Source of the DNA: CALJEL01 sp041082235
Lineage (GTDB): Bacteria > Nitrospirota > Thermodesulfovibrionia > Thermodesulfovibrionales > CALJEL01
Assembly: GCA_041082235.1 (NCBI GenBank)
Contig: JBDOIG010000283.1
Coordinates: 1 to 21,840 of the forward strand
Reading direction: 5' to 3'
Length of the DNA: 21,840 nt
The translations under genes were made by a program, and so were the position numbers. Shown here in pieces: positions 14,727 through 21,677 of the stretch (position 1 is its first letter; the number at the start of each line of letters is the position of its first letter). The notes beneath the pieces are model-generated. The model had not been told where the DNA came from. It saw only the letters and a list, made by a program, of their open reading frames with translations, and searched no databases.

Positions 14727-14812
14727 TAGATATACTGGCTATTATAATAGTCCTTGCTGTATATTTACTGCTGCAACTGGTTGTGTTTCCAAGACTTGGG
14801 GTCCCCACATGA
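14723..14812 (+). CDS. Small single-helix membrane protein (29 residues, GTG start)
   Basis: GTG at 14723 overlaps the rplQ TGA (GTGA) and sits five bases after AGGAG (14713-14717), a convincing translational coupling. The product is almost wholly hydrophobic from residue 4 to about 22 (ILAIIIVLAVYLLLQLVVF), then PRLGVPT and TGA: a single membrane helix with a short tail. I do not recognise the family. A stem (14816-14830) begins three bases after the TGA, and the frame stays open beyond it to 14890. It may be a genuine microprotein of the alpha operon. Confidence 0.55.
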   Translation: MIDILAIIIVLAVYLLLQLVVFPRLGVPT

Positions 14813-14815
14813 GGC

Positions 14816-14830
14816 ATCCCTTCAAGGGAT
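14816..14830. terminator. Short hairpin between convergent genes, possible terminator
   Basis: ATCCCT and AGGGAT pair perfectly around a TCA loop, in the only spacer between rplQ/small ORF (plus strand) and zapA (minus strand). No T-run follows on either strand, so it is not a classical intrinsic terminator; no better candidate is visible in 14813-14870. Confidence 0.35.
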
Positions 14831-14870
14831 CTGGAGAATCCTGAGAAAAACCAGCGTCTAAGTTGTCCTA

Positions 14871-15146
14871 CTACTCCTCAGAAAAAATAAGTTCAAGGGC
14901 TGCGGTTTTTTCATTGACATAATCAAGAAGATACTTTTCTTTTTTCTTTAACTTGAAGAGCTCGTCAGCCATATTAATTGACGCAAGAATGGCTGCCTTT
15001 AAGGGAGGAGTAGAGGGAGAATTTTTAAGAATCTCTCTTATCCTGGCATCGACAAATTTGGCAAGTTCATTCATGTATTGTGGTGAGGCCTCTCCTTTGA
15101 TGATATATTTTTGTCCGAGTATATAGACCTCTGTGCTTTTTATCAT
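14871..15146 (-). CDS. zapA: Cell division protein ZapA
   Basis: The 91-residue product reads KSTEVYILGQKYIIKGEASP, then YMNELAKFVDARIREIL, AAILASINMADELFKLK and a C-terminal coiled coil: the ZapA order of a small beta-hairpin domain followed by a long helix. ZapA tetramers cross-link FtsZ filaments in the division ring. The ATG overlaps the TGA of the upstream ZapB-like gene (ATGA, 15143-15146), so the two are coupled. The gene converges on the ribosomal cluster. Confidence 0.88.
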   Translation of the reverse strand: MIKSTEVYILGQKYIIKGEASPQYMNELAKFVDARIREILKNSPSTPPLKAAILASINMADELFKLKKKEKYLLDYVNEKTAALELIFSEE

Positions 15147-15415
15147 ATCTCAATCTCCTCAATCTCGCGCATGATTTCCTGAATCTCTTTTTTTACATAG
15201 AGCCTTTCAGTTTTAAGCTCCTCAATCTCCTTTGCCTGCTTCTTTATAAGCTCTTCAAGTTCTTCTACCTTTTTTTGAAGCCGCTGATTCTCATTCTTTA
15301 TTGCCCTTGCTCTTTCAATAAATCTTGCTATCTTTTCACCGAACTCCCTGATCCCTGTTTCCTCCAGGGCATTCGGGGGTTCCATCTCACCATCATCAAA
15401 CAATCCCTTCTTCAT
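15143..15415 (-). CDS. Coiled-coil protein, ZapB-like
   Basis: With the start at 15415 the product is 90 residues: MKKGLFDDGEMEPPNALEE, then a nearly continuous heptad-rich coiled coil from about residue 26 to the end (NENQRLQKKVEELEELIKKQ and similar). Size, composition and coupling to zapA suggest a ZapB-type partner of the Z ring, but coiled-coil similarity alone is weak. The frame continues to 15505, but that extension lies in a dispersed repeat and looks non-coding. An extended -10 promoter (TGGTATTTT) ends exactly six bases before this ATG, which supports it and predicts a leaderless message. Confidence 0.65.
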   Translation of the reverse strand: MKKGLFDDGEMEPPNALEETGIREFGEKIARFIERARAIKNENQRLQKKVEELEELIKKQAKEIEELKTERLYVKKEIQEIMREIEEIEI

Positions 15416-15421
15416 GTTCTT

Positions 15422-15451
15422 AAAATACCAGAAAAAATATAGTTCTTGCAA
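15422..15451 (-). promoter_or_regulatory. Promoter of the zapB-like/zapA operon
   Basis: On the minus strand: TTGCAA (15451-15446), an 18-base spacer, and TATTTT (15427-15422) preceded by TGG, an extended -10. The six bases AAGAAC separate it from the ATG at 15415, so the expected +1 is the A of ATG. Confidence 0.55.
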
Positions 15452-15493
15452 GTGATTATGAATTACCTCAACCTGCTGATAGAAAGGCTTTAA

Positions 15494-15520
15494 ATAGCAG
15501 GGCATGCCTCAAGGCCTTTA
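15494..15520. repeat. 27-base dispersed repeat, copy 1
   Basis: ATAGCA followed by GG and the 17 bases ATGCCTCAAGGCCTTTA. It matches 21710-21736 at 25 of 27 positions in the same orientation, with the last 17 identical. It contains the nested palindromes GCCTCAAGGC and AAGGCCTT. Confidence 0.75.
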
Positions 15521-15705
15521 AAATGCGACAAAAATTTATTAATTATGTAGCAAGAAGCTTATCACCAAAAGGTGAAGTAAATTATGTTCGGCAAGGTTGA
15601 TTAAGAAGCTTAACATTAAGGTGTCGCTATAAAGTCTTTTCGGCATACCCTGCCATTTCTATTGGCAAAAGAGGGGAATTATGCGTTATGGGTGAGGAGT
15701 CATCT

Positions 15706-15733
15706 GATTACGCATTACTCATCACGGATTACG
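15706..15733. repeat. Four tandem heptamers upstream of slt promoter
   Basis: GATTACG, CATTACT, CATCACG, GATTACG in direct succession, consensus NATYACK, ending 11 bases before the slt -10 box in the place of a -35 element. Confidence 0.65.
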
Positions 15734-15741
15734 AATTTATC

Positions 15742-15750
15742 TGATATAAT
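15742..15750 (+). promoter_or_regulatory. Extended -10 promoter of slt
   Basis: TGATATAAT: a perfect TATAAT (15745-15750) with the TGn extension. No good -35 at 16-18 bases (TCACGG region), as is common with extended -10 promoters. AAACAG, six bases, separates it from the slt ATG, so the expected +1 is the A of ATG. Confidence 0.65.
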
Positions 15751-15756
15751 AAACAG

Positions 15757-17997
15757 ATGAAACAACTATTTCAGATATTACTGATTATTTCCTTCCTTGG
15801 AATCTACTCTGAGGCTGGGATCTCCACAAAATCACAGATTTTATGGGATATCGCTGCTGCTTCAACATCAGTTGATAATTGTTCGGATGAAATGCTGGAG
15901 CGACCAAGACAATATCTTCAATCATTTGAATTTCAAAAAGCAATAGATACCTTAAAAGACCTTGAAGGATGTATTATTGTCTCCGACCTTGTGCTTTTTA
16001 TGAAGGCAGAGGCCCTGATGGCCCTTTCACCAGAGGATGCCCGTAAGACTTATGAAAAACTAATTCTTACCTGTGAATTACAGCCCTGCTCCCCTCTTCT
16101 CGTTAAAAAGGCAAGATTTGCCCTGATAGAGCTATTGCTCCTTGATGACAGAAATCGCGCAATAAAAGAACTGGAGCGATACATTGAAAAATATCCATTA
16201 GATGACTATGCACATTATCTTCTTGCTTATTTGAAGGAAAAAGATGGTGTTGATGTAAGTTCTATTTACAAGAGACTATTTATAAAAAATAGCAGCTTAT
16301 CGTCCTTAATTAAGGACAGGATTAATTATAATATGCTCAGCCCTGAAGAGTTTGAAGAAAAAATAAAGGGTCTTTTAAAACTTGTTCGATATGATGAGGC
16401 CGAGCTTGCTATAAAGAAGAGACTTGAAGAAGAAAAAAATCCTTTAAAAATAGAAAACCTGAGAAGATTTCTTGGAAACATTTACTTCAAGGAGAAAAGA
16501 TACGGGGAGGCAGCAGAGGAATTCCTTTTATCAAAAGAATACTATTTGCTTGGTCTATCCTATCTCAGGTCTGGTAATGATGAAGAGGCAAGAAAGGTTA
16601 TAAATAGATTGATAAACGCAAGGGACAGGAGGGTTGTACCCCTTGCAATTGCCTTTGCAAGGACACTAAGGGACAGGGGGGATTCCGGAGGAGCTATAAA
16701 TTATCTTGAGAGGCTTTTAAAATACTTTCCTTTTGACTCAGAACAGATTCAATGGGCAATTGCATGGACTCATTACAGGACGGGTAATTATGAAGAGGCC
16801 AAAAACCGTCTCCTGGAACTTCAGAAAAAATATAAAAGGCCCCGTTATGATTACTGGCTTCTCAGGATAGCAGAGGTATACACTAAAAAATCTAAGGATT
16901 TTTTAGGGACCCCGGAGGTCAGAAAACAGATACCAGAAACAGGAGAAGGTATTTCTTCCGGCTATAGAAAGCTCATAGAACAGGACAGCGGATTTTATAG
17001 CCTCCTTGCAAGGCAGAGGCTTGAAAAACTTGAGGGCAAAGAGATCACAGAGGTTGTAAATGCACAGGCTTCGGGGCCTTCAATTTTACAAACCATTACA
17101 CCTTCCTCTGAAGACCATAATTTCAATCCCTATCGGCCTGTTTTTAGAAGGTTTTCAATCTTTCTCAGGCTTGGGCTCAAGGAGGAACTCACAGAAGAGA
17201 TAACAGCACTTGTGAAAGACTGCTTGGCGGAGGCCCCACCCTGGGAACTTCCTGTTACTTTGCCGGAAATATCATCAAATTCAGAGAGGCCAGCCCCTCT
17301 TAAGACATCATATTCATTGTACCTTTCAAATTATGAAACAAGTGATTGCAAGGAAATTCTCAAGGATATCGGTTTTTTCTTTTATAGTGCAGGTCAGTAT
17401 TACAGGGCAGTGGCTCTTTATTCAATATTGAAGACGCTTCCTGATATGCAGGTCAGGATTGATGATAGATACCTCTATCCCTTTATCTATCCTGAGCTGC
17501 TCTTAAATGTCTCAAGGCTTTATACTGTTGACCCTTATCTGCTTCTTTCAATCATCCGTGAAGAAAGCAGATATAATCCAGAGGCTATATCTCCAGCAGG
17601 TGCCAGGGGACTCATGCAGATAATGCCTTATACAGCAGAAAGACTTATAAGGGCTACCTTTGACCATCAGGAGCGCTACCCAAAAATTTTAAATTCTTCT
17701 TGGCCTCAATATCTGCAGAATAACTCTAACCATTCACAGAGATTATATGATCCGGAACTGAATATACATCTTGGAGCATTGTATTTCAAAAGACTTCTTG
17801 AACAATATAAAGATATTCCACTGGCCATAGCTGCATATAATGCTGGAGAGCGTGCGGTGGACTCATGGCTAAAAAATGGTTATTCATCCGTTGATGAGTT
17901 TATTGAGGATATTCCATATGGAGAGACCATGAATTATGTAAAAAGGGTTCTTACAACGTATGAAAAGTATTTAAGGATATATGGAGTGAAAAGGTAG
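15757..17997 (+). CDS. slt: Soluble lytic murein transglycosylase, Slt70 type
   Basis: A secreted or periplasmic enzyme that cleaves peptidoglycan between MurNAc and GlcNAc, forming 1,6-anhydroMurNAc. Residues 1-20 form a signal peptide (cleavage plausible after SEA). Residues 50-460 are a helical repeat superhelix with TPR-like units (RRFLGNIYFKEKRYGEAAEE, FLLSKEYYLLGLSYLRSGND). The SLT domain begins near 575: catalytic E603 in REESRYNP, GARGLMQIMP, then AIAAYNAGERAV and GETMNYVKRVL. 746 residues is about 100 more than E. coli Slt70. Residues 376-386 are encoded by a palindromic repeat. No Shine-Dalgarno precedes the ATG; the promoter predicts a leaderless mRNA. Confidence 0.9.
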   Translation: MKQLFQILLIISFLGIYSEAGISTKSQILWDIAAASTSVDNCSDEMLERPRQYLQSFEFQKAIDTLKDLEGCIIVSDLVLFMKAEALMALSPEDARKTYEKLILTCELQPCSPLLVKKARFALIELLLLDDRNRAIKELERYIEKYPLDDYAHYLLAYLKEKDGVDVSSIYKRLFIKNSSLSSLIKDRINYNMLSPEEFEEKIKGLLKLVRYDEAELAIKKRLEEEKNPLKIENLRRFLGNIYFKEKRYGEAAEEFLLSKEYYLLGLSYLRSGNDEEARKVINRLINARDRRVVPLAIAFARTLRDRGDSGGAINYLERLLKYFPFDSEQIQWAIAWTHYRTGNYEEAKNRLLELQKKYKRPRYDYWLLRIAEVYTKKSKDFLGTPEVRKQIPETGEGISSGYRKLIEQDSGFYSLLARQRLEKLEGKEITEVVNAQASGPSILQTITPSSEDHNFNPYRPVFRRFSIFLRLGLKEELTEEITALVKDCLAEAPPWELPVTLPEISSNSERPAPLKTSYSLYLSNYETSDCKEILKDIGFFFYSAGQYYRAVALYSILKTLPDMQVRIDDRYLYPFIYPELLLNVSRLYTVDPYLLLSIIREESRYNPEAISPAGARGLMQIMPYTAERLIRATFDHQERYPKILNSSWPQYLQNNSNHSQRLYDPELNIHLGALYFKRLLEQYKDIPLAIAAYNAGERAVDSWLKNGYSSVDEFIEDIPYGETMNYVKRVLTTYEKYLRIYGVKR
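16883..16913. repeat. Dispersed palindromic repeat, copy 3 (inside slt)
   Basis: CTAAAAAATC (16883-16892), loop TAAG, GATTTTTTAG (16897-16906): a perfect 10-pair stem, continuing into GGACCCC. Positions 16897-16912 are the exact reverse complement of 6472-6487, and 16883-16912 match 6478-6507 at 24 of 30 in direct orientation. It is read in frame within slt as TKKSKDFLGTP. Confidence 0.75.
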
Positions 17998-18055
17998 AGC
18001 TGAACATATCGTGAATTTAAGAAAAATTTAGAGACATTATATACCATAAGGAATA

Positions 18056-18073
18056 AACTCAAGATTCTGAGTT
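18056..18073. repeat. Short inverted repeat upstream of the Mre11-like gene
   Basis: AACTCA and TGAGTT flank a six-base centre (AGATTC) in the 104-base slt to phosphoesterase spacer. It could be an operator or a weak hairpin; no T-run follows. Nothing else stands out in 17998-18101 except AAAGGA before the next start. Confidence 0.35.
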
Positions 18074-18101
18074 CATGAAAAATAAAAATAAAGGATAAGC
18101 T

Positions 18102-19238
18102 GTGATTAAACTCCTGCACATATCAGACCTTCATCTGGGCAAATCCTTCACCAGCCTTGGTGAAAAAGGGAAAATTTTAAGAGAGACCCAGTTAGACACC
18201 TTTAAAAAAATTATAGAATTAGGCAAAAAGGAAGGGGTTGTCGGGGTATTAATTGCAGGCGACTTATTTGATTCAAATAGTGTTGGCAGACTTTTAGATG
18301 TGGTTCAAAATCTCATAAAAGAGAGTGGTTTAAAGTTTTATATATTGCCGGGTGCAGGGGAAAAAGGTATTTCCGGTCATGATGCCCTTGTCCCTGGCTC
18401 TGTCTATTATAGGGAAAGCTGGAAAGATATTCCGAATGCCTTTATCTTTAAGAATGAAGATGGAGAGGTATTTTTTGATTCAGAAAATAGTATAGCCTTT
18501 TATGGCAGGCCTACCAGATATGGTGAATCACCTATATCTGTATTGGAAAAACACAGGGATGCAAAATACCATATTGCACTTGCTCATGGCAGTATTGCCT
18601 TCAGAGAAGAATTTAAAGATTATCCAATTAAGGAGGCAGAGATAGAAAGGTCAGGTTATGACTATATTGCCCTCGGTCACTGGCATACCTTTGGAGATTA
18701 CAGCAGAGGCAGGACAAAGGCATATTATTCGGGTTCACCAGAAATCCTTGAATCTGGTAGTGAAGGTAAAGGTAAGGCATTGCTGATAAAACTGGATGGA
18801 GAGGTAGATGTTGAGCCAATAGAGGTGGGAAGATTTTTCTGGGCATCCTATGAAGTAGATTTTTCTAATGACATTGATAAGGCTGTCGAAAATATAAACA
18901 AAATTTTCAAAGACCCTCCAAACACAATCCTGATCTTAAGGTTAAAAGGTGCTGCTGATTTCCACATGCTAAATGAATTAAAAACAAGGCTTAAGGGTAT
19001 CCTTTCAAGTTTTTTCCATGTAAATCTGGATGACAGAAGCGTAAAACCAGAGATAGATATATCTCAATATCCTGAAGGCACAGTGATAAGTCAGTTTATA
19101 AAGATCATGAATGAAAAAATAAAGACCGCCCGGGAAGAAGATCTTATCATTCTCAGAGAATCATTGAGGATTGGCATAGGGCTTTTGACAGGAAATCTTG
19201 ATGAAAAATCCATATCCCTTGAGGATTATCTTAGATGA
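18102..19238 (+). CDS. Mre11/SbcD-like (YhaO-like) DNA repair phosphoesterase
   Basis: A calcineurin-like phosphoesterase of 378 residues, the likely nuclease partner of the ATPase encoded next. Motifs: D9 and H11 (HISDLHLG), D54 (AGDLFD), H162 (LAHGS) and H193/H195 (GHWH). The third motif, normally GNHD, is SGHD (91-94) after LPGAGEKGI: His is kept but the metal-bridging Asn is Gly. GTG at 18102 follows AAAGGA. The C-terminal third is a small capping domain as in SbcD/YhaO. The stop overlaps the next ATG by four bases. SbcD and YhaO cannot be told apart with certainty. Confidence 0.8.
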   Translation: MIKLLHISDLHLGKSFTSLGEKGKILRETQLDTFKKIIELGKKEGVVGVLIAGDLFDSNSVGRLLDVVQNLIKESGLKFYILPGAGEKGISGHDALVPGSVYYRESWKDIPNAFIFKNEDGEVFFDSENSIAFYGRPTRYGESPISVLEKHRDAKYHIALAHGSIAFREEFKDYPIKEAEIERSGYDYIALGHWHTFGDYSRGRTKAYYSGSPEILESGSEGKGKALLIKLDGEVDVEPIEVGRFFWASYEVDFSNDIDKAVENINKIFKDPPNTILILRLKGAADFHMLNELKTRLKGILSSFFHVNLDDRSVKPEIDISQYPEGTVISQFIKIMNEKIKTAREEDLIILRESLRIGIGLLTGNLDEKSISLEDYLR

Positions 19239-21610
19239 AAATAAAAAGGTTAAAGACTATTAATTTTAGAAATCTAAAGAACAAGGACGCATATGAATTT
19301 AATTCCAACTTTGTAGTCATCTACGGACCAAATGAAGCTGGCAAGACATCAATACTTGAAGCCATAGTGGTTGGTTTTTTTGAAAAGGTTGACAGGCATA
19401 GAACACCAGATTTTAAGACATGGGGCAAGGAAGACAAGCCAGTCATAGAACTAACATTAGAAATAGATGAAAAGAATATTGTTATAGAAAGAAATTATCA
19501 GGATGGCAGAAATTATATGAAGGGTGATGGTGTTGACCTTCAAAATGAAAAAAAGATAAGGAAAAGGATTGAGGGACTTTTAGGCTTTAATGATCCTGAC
19601 ACCTTCCGTAATCTCCTTACAATCAAGCAGAATGAGATGGCTAATATTGATACTGATGGAATCCAGAGGGAAATAGACACCATGGTGACCGGAGGTGTAG
19701 AGGGTCTTTCAGTAATGGAGATACTCAATCTTCTGGATTCAAAGCTTTCAAAGGAAAGGGATAGGTTTAAGGGAGAGGATGGAAAAGTTTATGACAAGAT
19801 ATGCAGAGAACTTGATGCCCTTAAAGAAAAAAGGGATGGATTAAAGAGGGATATAGAAATAACAGAATCTAAAAGACAGCAGTTTGAGGAGATTAATAAT
19901 GCTCTGGAGGTGGATGAAAAAAGTATAGAATCTTTGCAGCTCATCACGAAGTGGCTTGATTCATTTATTCCATACAGGGAAGCAGGAGAGAAAATAGATG
20001 CTGTAAGAGACATAGAAGCAAGGATGAAAGTACTGGAAGAGGATATTAAAGATACAGAAGGGTCGGTTAAAGACAGAGAGGAGAGGTTAAAAAGGTACAG
20101 GGGATTCAAGGAGAAGAAAAAAACCTTAGAAGAAAAAGAGAAGGAACTGCGTGCTACCCAAAAAAGATATGAAGAGATAATAGAAAAGATAAAGGATATT
20201 TCTGGAATAGACTCGTTTCTCCGAAATAAAGAGATTCCATCAAAGGGTGACATAGAAAGATTTAAACAATTAATTACTCAAAACAAACAGATGGAGTCAA
20301 CTTTAGAATCTCAGGCGGTAAGCATTGATCTTGAGGCCCTCAGTGATATTGAAATAGGATTTTCTGGCACTACCAGACGCCTCTCCAGTTCTGAAAGACA
20401 GCAGCTCGATATAAAGGAACCCTTAAAGAAGATATCTATCAGGGATGTTGCAAACATAACTATAAAAAATAATGGTATTTTGATTGCCTCAGAAAACCTC
20501 AATAAATGCCGTGAACAGATGAAAGAGATAGTAGAAAGGTTTGGCATATCAACAGTTGATGAATTAGAACAGAGATATGAGAAGAAATTGGAAAGAGATC
20601 AAGCAAGCAAGGAGAGGGATAAACTCCTTGAGGGTAAGACAGTAGAAGAGATTAAAAACACACTTGATTCATTGCATTCTGATGTAGAAAACATAAAGAG
20701 AGACACCGAATCATCAGCTGAAGCTCTCGGTGATGTAAAATCCCTTGAGGTTGAAGAATTTGTTCTGGAAGAGGATAAGAAAAGATTATCAGATAAAAAG
20801 AAAGATTTGGAGGAATTAAAAATAAAAAAGGCTAAACTCCTTGGTCAGGATACAGAAGAGGACTTAAAGAGGACGAAAATCTCTCAGGAGTTAAACCTTG
20901 CAAAGATTGAAGTTAGTGATAATGAAAAAGATGCATTAATGGGTTTATCTATAGCAGATTTAAAAAAGAAACGGGAAGCGTTGTCAAAAGAAATAGAAAA
21001 TCTTATGAAAAGGATTCAGTCTAACAGAGAGAAAAGGGTGGCCCTGGAGATTGAATTAAAACATATTCCTTCCTATGAAGAACTTCTTAAAACAGAAGAA
21101 GACATAGGAGAAAAGGAGGAGATTAAAGAAAAATCATATATTCTCCTGAAGGCGCTTGCTGTGCTGGAAGAAAATCTAAAAAGTGCCTCAGAAATGACGA
21201 GAGATTTTATACAAACCAGGATAAACGATTTAACCAGCAAATATTTCCATGACCTCACTAGGGGTAAATATGATAAAGTGCTCGTCTCCATGGATAATGA
21301 AGTACCCATAAAGGTAAAGGAAGCCGGAAGTCAAGAATTTAGGGATGCTGTCAACAGGAGCCTCAGTACAGGTGCTATGCAGCAGCTTTATTTTGCTATA
21401 AGGCTTGCCTTAATGGGCATCCTTACTGGCGATAAAAGACTCCCTCTTCTGCTCGATGATCCCTTTGTGGACTTTGATATAGAAAGAAGGAAAGGAGCGA
21501 TTGAGATACTAAGTCGGCTTTCAGCCCTCGGATATCAATGCCTCCTATTTACATGTCATGATTTTATCCTTCAGGATTTACCTGAAGGATGTCAGGTGAT
21601 AAAAATATAA
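19235..21610 (+). CDS. Rad50/SbcC-like (YhaN-like) coiled-coil ATPase without zinc hook
   Basis: An SMC/RecF-type ATPase expected to drive DNA end processing with the Mre11-like partner. Residues 31-39 are Walker A (GPNEAGKTS), Q132 is the Q-loop, 711-717 the signature (STGAMQQ), and 740-744 Walker B (LDDPF); the ending FTCHDF supplies the H-loop. Two long coiled-coil arms (about 180-350 and 420-640) flank a centre (363-417) with beta-strand-like sequence. No CxxC zinc hook exists anywhere, and 791 residues is short against about 1050 for E. coli SbcC. The start overlaps the upstream stop (ATGA). Confidence 0.8.
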   Translation: MKIKRLKTINFRNLKNKDAYEFNSNFVVIYGPNEAGKTSILEAIVVGFFEKVDRHRTPDFKTWGKEDKPVIELTLEIDEKNIVIERNYQDGRNYMKGDGVDLQNEKKIRKRIEGLLGFNDPDTFRNLLTIKQNEMANIDTDGIQREIDTMVTGGVEGLSVMEILNLLDSKLSKERDRFKGEDGKVYDKICRELDALKEKRDGLKRDIEITESKRQQFEEINNALEVDEKSIESLQLITKWLDSFIPYREAGEKIDAVRDIEARMKVLEEDIKDTEGSVKDREERLKRYRGFKEKKKTLEEKEKELRATQKRYEEIIEKIKDISGIDSFLRNKEIPSKGDIERFKQLITQNKQMESTLESQAVSIDLEALSDIEIGFSGTTRRLSSSERQQLDIKEPLKKISIRDVANITIKNNGILIASENLNKCREQMKEIVERFGISTVDELEQRYEKKLERDQASKERDKLLEGKTVEEIKNTLDSLHSDVENIKRDTESSAEALGDVKSLEVEEFVLEEDKKRLSDKKKDLEELKIKKAKLLGQDTEEDLKRTKISQELNLAKIEVSDNEKDALMGLSIADLKKKREALSKEIENLMKRIQSNREKRVALEIELKHIPSYEELLKTEEDIGEKEEIKEKSYILLKALAVLEENLKSASEMTRDFIQTRINDLTSKYFHDLTRGKYDKVLVSMDNEVPIKVKEAGSQEFRDAVNRSLSTGAMQQLYFAIRLALMGILTGDKRLPLLLDDPFVDFDIERRKGAIEILSRLSALGYQCLLFTCHDFILQDLPEGCQVIKI

Positions 21611-21619
21611 AGCAGTTCG

Positions 21620-21677
21620 GCAGTAGAAACCTTGGACATCCGGGCGTTGCTGGAATTGGAACAGACTGCTCTACTGC
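21620..21677. repeat. Inverted repeat flanking a G+C-richer segment after the ATPase gene
   Basis: GCAGTAGA (21620-21627) and TCTACTGC (21670-21677) are perfect inverted copies 42 bases apart; AGCAGT and ACTGCT repeat the theme outside and inside. The segment is about 53% G+C against about 41% overall. It starts ten bases after the ATPase stop and could be a folded RNA element or a small insertion. Confidence 0.5.

Larger units (their letters stand above)
15416..15756. other. Divergent intergenic region between zapB-like gene and slt
   Basis: No credible gene in 341 bases. It holds the zapB-like promoter (15422-15451), a dispersed repeat copy (15494-15520), two copies of AAGAAGCTTA 51 bases apart (15552-15561 and 15603-15612), a small hairpin TCACC-AAAA-GGTGA (15562-15575), four tandem heptamers (15706-15733) and the slt promoter (15742-15750). 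I found no tRNA or recognised structured RNA. Confidence 0.6.

Noticed and set aside
14813..14870. CTGG/CCAG stem after the small membrane ORF as a terminator
   Set aside because: Only four pairs with a long A-rich centre and no T-run on either strand.
15416..15505. N-terminal extension of the zapB-like gene to 15505
   Set aside because: The start falls in the 27-base dispersed repeat, the added residues do not look like the coiled-coil protein, and a promoter sits downstream of that start.
15521..15756. 6S RNA or another structured RNA next to zapA
   Set aside because: 6S RNA lies downstream of zapA in gammaproteobacteria; here the spacer is upstream and shows no long central-bulge hairpin.
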